Assembly (NCBI GenBank): GCA_021531775.1
Contig: JAFBIU010000005.1
Location: 90,900 to 154,899, forward strand
Length of the DNA: 64,000 bases
Direction of reading: 5' to 3'
From: Parabacteroides distasonis
GTDB lineage: Bacteria; Bacteroidota; Bacteroidia; Bacteroidales; Tannerellaceae
A model generated the notes under the pieces. The model was not told the DNA's origin. It ran no database searches and was given only the letters and a program-made list of their open reading frames with translations. Positions 17,055 through 22,914 of this stretch are shown here, piece after piece; positions within the stretch are counted from its first letter, which is position 1, and every line of letters begins with the position of its first letter. A program made the position numbers and the translations under genes.

Positions 17055-17261
17055 ATGTTAGACTTTTTGTTGTGGAATAAAATCGCCAGAATCATCTTAC
17101 AATTATCCGAAAGATTGCAGATTTCGACAGACAGAGCATTACAGATTTTCTATGATTCCGATGTCTGCCAAATGCTTCACGACCCAGACCTTGGTCTCCA
17201 TCTCATGAGTGATACCTATATCGTAAATGACCTGATTGAAGAGTTGAGACGCAAACAATAG
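17055..17261 (+). CDS. Small helical protein (cassette 2, gene C')
   Basis: A 68-residue paralogue of 16462-16674. Identical or similar stretches include LLWNKIARIILQLSERLQIS, RALQIFYDS, QMLHDPDLGLHLMSDTYIV and a Lys/Arg tail. Together with the gene at 16748 it forms a cassette from which the DUF3990 gene is missing. The family is uncertain. Confidence 0.7.
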   Translation: MLDFLLWNKIARIILQLSERLQISTDRALQIFYDSDVCQMLHDPDLGLHLMSDTYIVNDLIEELRRKQ

Positions 17262-17335
17262 GATGATGGACAGGTCATTCATAGTACGAACATGATCATT
17301 GAAACGAAGATCCGAAGGAGTATCAAGATATTAGT

Positions 17336-17503
17336 ATGGTTGCTCAGATCACCTTCAACGACGACATTAGCAACATCGTGGCCTCCATGTTGGAAGAAAA
17401 GAGCGAAGTCGTCCAGACCTATTTTGCCAACCCCGATTTCCAGCACTTCGTGAATACAAGGGTTTTCCAATCCGCTGTGAGCCGGTTATCTCCTCATGAA
17501 TAA
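17336..17503 (+). CDS. Possible 55-residue protein, unrecognised
   Basis: ATG at 17336 to TAA at 17501-17503 gives a 55-residue helical peptide: MVAQITFNDDISNIVASML, then EEKSEVVQTYFANP and FQHFVNTRVFQSAVSRL. The residue mix looks natural. The frame is open a further 11 codons upstream to a stop at 17300, without an ATG. It lies between cassette 2 and the next promoter. It may be a real small gene of the cassette (DNA-binding or antitoxin-like) or the 3' remnant of a longer one. Confidence 0.4.
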   Translation: MVAQITFNDDISNIVASMLEEKSEVVQTYFANPDFQHFVNTRVFQSAVSRLSPHE

Positions 17504-17510
17504 ATTGATC

Positions 17511-17543
17511 CTTGCGGATAAACAATCTTTTTTTGTAAATTTG
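17511..17543 (+). promoter_or_regulatory. Promoter of the AT-rich orphan gene
   Basis: CTTG (17511-17514), a 21-bp spacer and TAAATTTG (17536-17543) fit the Bacteroidetes consensus with one -33 mismatch. The ATG is 21 bp downstream. Confidence 0.6.
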
Positions 17544-17563
17544 CGTGATAAAGTAAATTGACA

Positions 17564-18142
17564 ATGAAAATAGATCTCGAGCACGATGACTTTGATGTCT
17601 TTTCCTTTGGAGAACTTTCTGAAAGGGAAAAAGCAATTTGTAAAATGGTAATGAATCGTGCTGAGAATTTACTTCAACAAAAAAATCAAGAAATCGAAGA
17701 CTGGAAAACAAAATATGAAGGAGAACGAGCAACTAACAGATTTCTGCAGCTACTGTTAATTGCCAATGACATCAAAATTCCATATGGATATTCATCTATG
17801 CTTGGTGAATATGTTAATGACTATCGAAAGAATCCAGAGAATGCCCAAAGTGTTAATAATTCTGGCTTGCGGAAGAAAAAGGCATTCAGGTCGATCATTC
17901 AATACTCTGATCCAGATGGACTATTGGATAAATTGCATCAAAAGATTGATGATAATGGAGGAAAAGATGTAGCGATGGTGTTGATCAAGGCTAAGGAAGA
18001 AGGGTATATTATGCGATACCCTACACAAACTGAATTTGAAAAAGAATTTCCATTATGTTCCAGCTCTTGGCGTGCAATCAGTTATTATTTTCAAGAAGAA
18101 TATAGAGATTGCGTTGATGTGTCGTCGGTTGTTATTTTCTAA
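17564..18142 (+). CDS. AT-rich orphan gene, unknown function
   Basis: 192 residues from ATG 17564; an in-frame TTG lies two codons earlier at 17558, but ATG is preferred. The N-terminal 75 residues are charged and coiled-coil-like (EREKAICKMVMNRAENLLQQ, then QEIEDWKTKYEGER). The C-terminal half has a block around YSDPDGLLDKLHQKIDDNGG and ends in a compact helical region with SSSWRAISYYFQEEYRD. No signal peptide or enzyme motif is visible. Its base composition is clearly more AT-rich than the core genes around it, which suggests transfer. It precedes the VirE/DUF3987 gene. I do not recognise the family. Confidence 0.65.
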   Translation: MKIDLEHDDFDVFSFGELSEREKAICKMVMNRAENLLQQKNQEIEDWKTKYEGERATNRFLQLLLIANDIKIPYGYSSMLGEYVNDYRKNPENAQSVNNSGLRKKKAFRSIIQYSDPDGLLDKLHQKIDDNGGKDVAMVLIKAKEEGYIMRYPTQTEFEKEFPLCSSSWRAISYYFQEEYRDCVDVSSVVIF

Positions 18143-18178
18143 GTACCATAAATATTCCGTGTATTTCCACCTTCTCAT

Positions 18179-18234
18179 AACTTCCAATTTCTTCCTAAAA
18201 CTTCCAATTCCTTCTTAGGAAAAAATTGGAAGTT
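18179..18234 (+). repeat. Three copies of an 11-bp motif before the primase-like gene
   Basis: AACTTCCAATT occurs at 18179-18189 and 18199-18209, exactly 20 bp apart, and inverted as AATTGGAAGTT at 18224-18234. The last two can form a hairpin. Their place just upstream of a -7 element (18265) suggests a binding site or operator. Confidence 0.6.
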
Positions 18235-18264
18235 ACAATATTTCAGCAGATTAAATCATCTATA

Positions 18265-18272
18265 TACTTTTG
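18265..18272 (+). promoter_or_regulatory. -7 element of the VirE/DUF3987 gene
   Basis: TACTTTTG matches TAnnTTTG, 123 bp before the ATG at 18395. The -33 position reads TTTC rather than TTTG. The predicted leader contains the hairpin at 18315-18364. Confidence 0.5.
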
Positions 18273-18314
18273 CAGTGTCTTCTTCGGTGAGATGCAGCGG
18301 ATAGTCTGGTGCAT

Positions 18315-18364
18315 GTCCAACCTCCGGAGTATGACCATCCCCATGGCGACCGGAGGGATTGGAC
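18315..18364 (+). promoter_or_regulatory. Stable hairpin in the leader of the VirE/DUF3987 gene
   Basis: GTCCAACCTCCGG (18315-18327; the c between GTCCAA and CTCCGG is included) pairs with CCGGAGG-GA-TTGGAC (18350-18364), giving 13 bp with a two-base bulge. It ends 30 bp before the ATG. No T tract follows, so it is not a simple terminator; a translational or attenuation role is possible. Confidence 0.5.
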
Positions 18365-18394
18365 ACCGGGCGACGCGCATGAGGGTTATTAAGG

Positions 18395-20932
18395 ATGACA
18401 AGTATCATAGACGAATTGAATCAGGAAATGTGGCGTATTTATTTGACGCCTTCGGACATCCTTGCCCGCAACCTTTCGTATTTCGAAGCTCCGGTGACGA
18501 ATACGCTACCGAGTGGACGGGTCGGTCTGCTGGATGTGTTTGGTAAGATTTTTGATTCTTCTTTTGTAGAGAAAACGGCCAAGTGCCGAACCATCGTTGA
18601 TCGTAAAGAGCGTTCGAAGTTCAAACGTGAGCATTTGGATTCGGTGACTTGGAGTGGTCAGTTTACGGAACGGAATGATGATTCCATGCTGTGCCCTTCC
18701 CCTTTTGCCTGTTTCGACTTCGACCATCTTGCTGAACGGAAAGAAGAGGTGCGTCAGCTCCTGGTCAATGATCCTAAGGTGGTGACGGCACTTCTCTTCA
18801 CCTCGCCTTCAGGTGATGGTTTGAAGTGGGTTGTCGTTATTGACACTCGAATTGCTTCTTACGCTACTTGGTATTTGGCGATTTCAAACTATGTGGCTGC
18901 AACCTATGGACTCCAGATAGATTCGTCTTGCTCGAATCTCTCCCGGGCCTGTTTCCTCTGCCACGACCCCAACGTTTATCTGAATCCCTTGTTTCGGCAA
19001 CAGGAGTTTACCCTGTCACTTCCGATGCAAAAAGAGGAGGTGGAAAGTTGGGCACAAAAGAGTGAGCCGAAAAAAACAGGGAAGCCTATGGTCAAGTCCT
19101 CCGTTTCGTCGGCAGCCATGACCAACGGAGTCGATCTGGAAACGGAAGTCCAGCAAGTGGTGCAGGCATTGACCAGTCGCGGGATTGACATCACCATAGG
19201 ATATGAAAACTGGCGAAACCTCGCCTTTGCCTTAGCCGACGGCTTGGGTGAAAGTGGCCGATCCTATTTTCATGAGCTGAGCCGTCTGAATGCAGACTAC
19301 AACTACACAGAATGCGACAAGCAATACACCGCCTGTCTGCATGGCCGAGGCTCCGGCATTACCATCAAAACCTTTTTTGCGATGGCGAAGGAGGCGGGGG
19401 TTGATCTGTCGGAAATTTTTGCAAGTTTTGCAAAGTTGCAAAGTTGCAAAAACAGGGAAAAAGAGGAAAAAAAGGGGGATTTTGATGATTTTGGGTCAAT
19501 TTTGCAAGATTGCAATCTTGCAAAACTTGCAAAAAGTCCGGCCGACACCTTCTCTGATAAACTGGACGTAGATGACCTTCCCCTCTTCCTGCACCCGATT
19601 TGGGACTATCATACGGATCCTGCCGATCGAGACAAAATGATCCTTGGCACACTCGATACGGTATCAGGAATCATCACCGATTCGGTCTATGGTATCTATG
19701 ACAAGCGGGTTGTTTATACTCCCAGTTATTGTATTGTCGTTGGTCCTTTCGGATCTTCCAAAGGAGATCTGGAGGCTTGCCGGCAGTTGGTCCAACCGAT
19801 TGTGGAGGAGATGCGGAAGCAATATGAACAAGAGATGGCTACCTATAAAAGTAAACTGGCGGAGTGGGAGTCTCAGGGCAAAGCCAAACAGGGCCTGAAA
19901 CCGGAGGAACCGGTGAAACGTTCACTGATCATTCCGGCCAACAGTTCATCCTCGGCAGTCTATCGCGCCTTGGAAGCCAACGGAGGTACTGGATTGGTTT
20001 TCGAAACAGAAGCGGATACACTGACCAACATGCTCTCTAACAAGGATTACGGAAACTATAGCGATCTGCTGCGTCGAGCCTTTCACCATGAGACGGTATC
20101 GATGGTGCGTGTGACCGATCAGGTGAACATTGAAATTGAAGAGCCTCGCTTGGCTGTGTTCATGACCTGTACCGGCAATCAACTGGTGTTATTGCTACCT
20201 GCTGCAAATCTCTCGAATGGATTGGCTTCACGCTTTTTGTTTTACCTGTTACCCAGTAAAGAGATCCAGTTCCACAATGTTTTTGCCGGAAATGAGAAAT
20301 CCCTCAAGCAGGTCTATCGGGAGATGGGAGAACAGCTGTTGCCGTTGTACCATGATTTGGCCGCACGGAAACCCCGTTCCATCCAGTTTGTCCTGAGCCA
20401 GGCTCAGCGGGAAGAATTCTTAGCCACATTCGATGCCATGGTGAAGGAGCAATGCCGGTTGTCTGGCGACGAGATGCAGGGATTCATTTATCGTGTGGCT
20501 CTATCCGGATTTCGATATGCCATGATTCTCAGTATTCTGCGTCGTTTGACGAAGGAACGGGAAAACTATTTCGACCCACATGAGAAGGCTTTGATTTGCG
20601 AGGATCGGGATTTCCGGACCATGATGACGATCATGAACTGCATGGTTAATCATACGGCACGCGTGTATGCCGTGATTGGTAAACAGGAGCAGGATCCATT
20701 CAAGCAGGATCTCAGTAATTTGAAAGGTGGAATACGTGCATTCTATCAGGCTCTGCCGGATCAGACATTCTCATCAGGTGATGCCCTGCGGATTGCTAAG
20801 GAGCAGAATATTTCTAAGAGTTCAGCTAATCATTGGTTGGGAGAATTATGCTCTAAATACAATTTGTTGCAAAGAGTCCGGAATGGTGTTTATGTAAAGA
20901 TCCTTCCTAAACAGGATGATTCCGCTGAATAA
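18395..20932 (+). CDS. VirE-N (BT4734-like)/PriCT-2/DUF3987 primase-helicase-like protein
   Basis: An 845-residue protein. Residues about 1-215 match the BT4734/VirE N-terminal domain (CFDFDHLAERKEEVRQLLV, then SPSGDGLKWVV and SRACFLCHDPNVYLNP), which resembles archaeo-eukaryotic primases. About 245-330 is PriCT-2 (GYENWRNLAFALADGLGESG). A linker at about 340-385 is encoded by the TTGCAA array. About 390-740 is DUF3987, an ATPase-like domain; its P-loop equivalent GPFGSSKGD (near 448) lacks the usual Ser/Thr after Lys. The C-terminus looks like a winged helix (SKSSANHWLGELCSKYNLLQ). Such genes are common in Bacteroidales accessory regions; a DNA replication or repair role is inferred. It has DUF4248 and HU neighbours. 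Confidence 0.85.
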   Translation: MTSIIDELNQEMWRIYLTPSDILARNLSYFEAPVTNTLPSGRVGLLDVFGKIFDSSFVEKTAKCRTIVDRKERSKFKREHLDSVTWSGQFTERNDDSMLCPSPFACFDFDHLAERKEEVRQLLVNDPKVVTALLFTSPSGDGLKWVVVIDTRIASYATWYLAISNYVAATYGLQIDSSCSNLSRACFLCHDPNVYLNPLFRQQEFTLSLPMQKEEVESWAQKSEPKKTGKPMVKSSVSSAAMTNGVDLETEVQQVVQALTSRGIDITIGYENWRNLAFALADGLGESGRSYFHELSRLNADYNYTECDKQYTACLHGRGSGITIKTFFAMAKEAGVDLSEIFASFAKLQSCKNREKEEKKGDFDDFGSILQDCNLAKLAKSPADTFSDKLDVDDLPLFLHPIWDYHTDPADRDKMILGTLDTVSGIITDSVYGIYDKRVVYTPSYCIVVGPFGSSKGDLEACRQLVQPIVEEMRKQYEQEMATYKSKLAEWESQGKAKQGLKPEEPVKRSLIIPANSSSSAVYRALEANGGTGLVFETEADTLTNMLSNKDYGNYSDLLRRAFHHETVSMVRVTDQVNIEIEEPRLAVFMTCTGNQLVLLLPAANLSNGLASRFLFYLLPSKEIQFHNVFAGNEKSLKQVYREMGEQLLPLYHDLAARKPRSIQFVLSQAQREEFLATFDAMVKEQCRLSGDEMQGFIYRVALSGFRYAMILSILRRLTKERENYFDPHEKALICEDRDFRTMMTIMNCMVNHTARVYAVIGKQEQDPFKQDLSNLKGGIRAFYQALPDQTFSSGDALRIAKEQNISKSSANHWLGELCSKYNLLQRVRNGVYVKILPKQDDSAE
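19416..19535 (+). repeat. Intragenic TTGCAA array: two inverted 37-bp blocks inside the primase-like gene
   Basis: Eight TTGCAA palindromes begin at 19419, 19428, 19436, 19444 and 19502, 19510, 19518, 19527. Spacing is 9-8-8 in the left block and 8-8-9 in the right, a mirror arrangement. The blocks 19416-19452 and 19499-19535 are inverted repeats matching at 32 of 37 positions by my count. The right block contains a perfect 26-bp palindrome (19500-19525). A 46-bp purine-rich spacer separates the blocks. The array encodes the linker between PriCT-2 and DUF3987. Confidence 0.9.
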
Positions 20933-20991
20933 CTATGCCAGTTAGGGGGGCTAACCATCATAGTTAGGCCCCCTAACTGGCATAGTTATTC
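20927..20991 (+). repeat. 29-bp near-perfect hairpin overlapping the primase-like gene's stop codon
   Basis: 20927-20955 pairs with 20963-20991 with a single mismatch around a 7-nt loop (20956-20962). The stem includes the stop codon and a GGGGGG/CCCCC core. No long T tract follows on either strand, so it may act as a processing signal or barrier rather than as a classical terminator. Confidence 0.85.
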
Positions 20992-21042
20992 TATAGAATG
21001 AACCTTTATTATTCAAGTATAAAGAATTAAACAAAACAAGAC

Positions 21043-21264
21043 ATGGAAGATTTCAAGATTCGGGCCTACAGCAAGAAGGAACTCGCCCTCCTTTATTTCC
21101 CTACGGCAGCCTCGCCTCATGCGGCCGTCAACCACCTGATGTCGTGGATCAAACGCTGCAAGGCATTGACTGATGAGTTAGAGGAAATGGGGTATCAGAA
21201 GACAGCGAAGTATTTCACCTCGAGGGAAATACGTGCCATCATCCGGCAGATCGGGGAGCCGTAA
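21043..21264 (+). CDS. DUF4248 protein
   Basis: A 73-residue protein matching DUF4248: FKIRAYSKKELALLYFPTA at the start, a central HAAVNHLMSWIKRCKAL helix, and a C-terminal YFTSREIRAIIRQIGEP. Such proteins are typically found in Bacteroidetes beside VirE/DUF3987 and HU-like genes, as here. The basic helical make-up would suit nucleic-acid binding, but no function is established. It lies 110 bp after the primase-like gene, beyond the long hairpin, and is followed by a terminator. Confidence 0.85.
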   Translation: MEDFKIRAYSKKELALLYFPTAASPHAAVNHLMSWIKRCKALTDELEEMGYQKTAKYFTSREIRAIIRQIGEP

Positions 21265-21284
21265 ACGAGTGCACATCCAGGATG

Positions 21285-21324
21285 ATCCCCAGTACCTTCA
21301 CAAGCGGGTACCGGGGATTTTTTT
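21285..21324 (+). terminator. Terminator after DUF4248
   Basis: ATCCCC-GTACC (from 21285) pairs with GGTACCGGGGAT (to 21318) with one mismatch, and seven T follow. Its ATCCCC/GGGGAT ends resemble those of the recurrent hairpins at 22406 and 32064. Confidence 0.8.
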
Positions 21325-21670
21325 CAAGGTCGTCTGTTAGTTAAAATAACTGCCTGAGATCAATGGAAAGAAACTCCTCTGCACGGATGCCGCCATCTCC
21401 GACGATGAATAAATTATCTGATATTCTGATCTTTTATACATATGTTTACATTTTACGCAGTGGAGTGCGTATTTTTACGCACCACAAAGATAATGAAAGA
21501 ATGAGACTCTTGACATCAATCTTTTACAAAATGTTCCGCTATCGCAGCCATCGTATGGAATCCTCAACGGCTCTCATCGGGATTTGGTACCTTTGTGACG
21601 TAAGCCAAGGGAGCTTATCCGACTGAGGCGCAAGCTGATTCGGTATGTTTTATCTTTAATTTGTATTGCT
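21325..21670. other. Gene-free stretch before the HU gene
   Basis: No convincing gene is present; an 87-codon open frame here has poor residue composition. It contains short inverted repeats around GCGTATTTTTACGC (21468-21481) and a -7 element, TACCTTTG, at 21588-21595, which is 76 bp before the HU-family start. No clear -33 element accompanies it. Confidence 0.5.
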
Positions 21671-22378
21671 ATGATTCGTTATTCATTGCGTCAGAATTCG
21701 AACGAGATGAGTTCTGCATTCGGAAAGTATTACGCTTATCCGGTAGTCGAGGAAACCATGGACCTGCAGGCACTGGCCGCCCACATGGAGGAGCACAACA
21801 CGGGCTTTTCGGAGGCTATGTGTGTGGGAGTGATGAAGGCGATGGTGAAGTGCATCAAGGAGATGCTGTTGGCGGGAAAGAACGTCAAGATCGACAACTT
21901 GGCCATCTTCTCGGTCGGCATCCGCAACAAGCAGGGGGCTGTCTCTCCCGAAACCTTCACGGTGGCTAACAACATCGATGGCGTGAAGCTCCGTGCCCGT
22001 GCCACCGGTACGTTGAGCAACGCCAACCTGAACTTGGCTGCCTCCTTGAAGCGTGCGGTCAGCTACGCCAATGGCAGCAACCCGTCGGGCGGTAGTTCGA
22101 CCGGGAATCCGGAGGGGGAGACTCCTGCCGTGAAGCAGTTCACCTTGACGGTTCTGTCCGCCAATGAGGAGCAGGGAACGGTGACCGGTGGCGGTACGTT
22201 CGACGAGGGCACTTCTGCTACTATCTCCGCTACGGCCAAGAGTGGCTACCAGTTTGAGAAGTGGAGCGACGGGAACACGGCTGCCTCCCGCACGATCACG
22301 GTAACGGAGGACTTGACCCTGACCGCCGCCTTCAAGGCGGAAGAGACCTCCGGTGGTGAGGAGCCTCCTTTCTCCTGA
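21671..22378 (+). CDS. HU-family DNA-binding protein fused to a divergent InlB-like repeat
   Basis: A 235-residue protein. Residues about 1-135 match the Bacteroidetes HU-like (HU-HIG/histone-like) family: MIRYSLRQNSNEMSSAFGKY, then FSEAMCVGVMKAMVKCIKEMLLAG and a KIDNLAIFSVGI beta arm. A Gly/Ser/Asn linker (about 135-155) leads to a divergent InlB B-repeat: FTLTVLSANEEQGTVTGGG, then GYQFEKWSDGN and LTAAFKAEE (about 157-225). There is no signal peptide, so it should act on DNA in the cytoplasm despite a domain better known from surface proteins. It is followed by the hairpin terminator at 22406. GC content is high. Confidence 0.88.
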   Translation: MIRYSLRQNSNEMSSAFGKYYAYPVVEETMDLQALAAHMEEHNTGFSEAMCVGVMKAMVKCIKEMLLAGKNVKIDNLAIFSVGIRNKQGAVSPETFTVANNIDGVKLRARATGTLSNANLNLAASLKRAVSYANGSNPSGGSSTGNPEGETPAVKQFTLTVLSANEEQGTVTGGGTFDEGTSATISATAKSGYQFEKWSDGNTAASRTITVTEDLTLTAAFKAEETSGGEEPPFS

Positions 22379-22405
22379 TCCGTCTCCGATCCTTGATTGA
22401 CAGTG

Positions 22406-22445
22406 ATCCCCGGCATCTCCATACGGCAGGTGTCGGGGATTTTTG
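22406..22445 (+). terminator. Recurrent hairpin, copy 1 (terminator of the HU gene)
   Basis: ATCCCCGGCA (from 22406) pairs with TGTCGGGGAT (to 22440), followed by five T. The loop side ATCTCCATACGGCAGG is shared with the copy at 32064. Confidence 0.85.
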
Positions 22446-22489
22446 TCTCCCGTGTACCCGTGAAAGAGCATGAAATTGCTTACCCCTCT

Positions 22490-22520
22490 TTTGGAAACCC
22501 GAATATATTTCTTACTTTTG
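22490..22520 (+). promoter_or_regulatory. Consensus promoter of the helicase-methyltransferase-Res operon
   Basis: TTTG (22490-22493), a 19-bp spacer and TACTTTTG (22513-22520) match both consensus elements exactly. The first good start codon is at 22915, so the leader is nearly 390 nt long. Confidence 0.8.
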
Positions 22521-22649
22521 TCTCCCAGTTGAGATAGCTTCCTCAGAAAGGGGGAGATGTCTCTCAGCAGATTCATTAAACAAACAAACGTATATAGAAG
22601 AAAAAAGTATAGAGTAGAAACATATTGACATAGCAGCATCAGACTATCA

Positions 22650-22861
22650 TTGTGGTGTTCCTGAATAAGCGTCGGAAACTTAACTCATGGATAATGACCA
22701 CATCAATGATGGTTGGCTTTGGCGTATATACGAGCGTCAGGTTTTTGGCCAATCCTAGTATAAAGATAGAAGATGACTTGCACCCGGTTATGGGTGTGAG
22801 CGCTTTTCTTATACTAGGATGGGGTCCAAAGAATCCGACGCTTAGCCCCGGAACACCATAA
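22650..22861 (+). ncRNA. Strongly folded leader element (structured RNA or fold-back element)
   Basis: Nested complementary arms: 22650-22661 with 22850-22861 (12 bp, one G-U); 22666-22676 with 22834-22844 (11 bp); 22752-22763 with 22809-22820 (12 bp), extended by 22744-22750 with 22821-22830 around bulges; and an inner CACCC/GGGTG hairpin (22781-22796). A further small hairpin (22696-22714) and the palindrome CGTATATACG (22723-22732) lie on the left limb. It sits between the operon promoter and the helicase start. A 69-codon open frame spans the element (22652-22861), but the pairing better explains the sequence. It matches no riboswitch that I recognise. Confidence 0.55.
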
Positions 22862-22914
22862 GAAAGAGCTTACACCCTTTTTTGTGGTCGTTCCTAACCT
22901 TATTATATATAGTC

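Noticed and set aside
19416..19535. CRISPR array
   Set aside because: The repeats are 6-bp palindromes at 8-9 bp spacing inside a coding frame, with no spacers of CRISPR size and no cas genes.
21363..21626. 87-codon frame before the HU gene
   Set aside because: Irregular composition, and the promoter element for the HU gene lies inside it.
21683..22639. 318-codon minus-strand frame across the HU gene
   Set aside because: Opposite a recognisable HU/InlB protein; Arg/Gly-rich composition typical of a shadow.
22652..22861. 69-codon open frame inside the folded leader
   Set aside because: It begins and ends with the inverted arms, has no family likeness, and the nested pairing explains the sequence better. 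Kept as an alternative in the findings.
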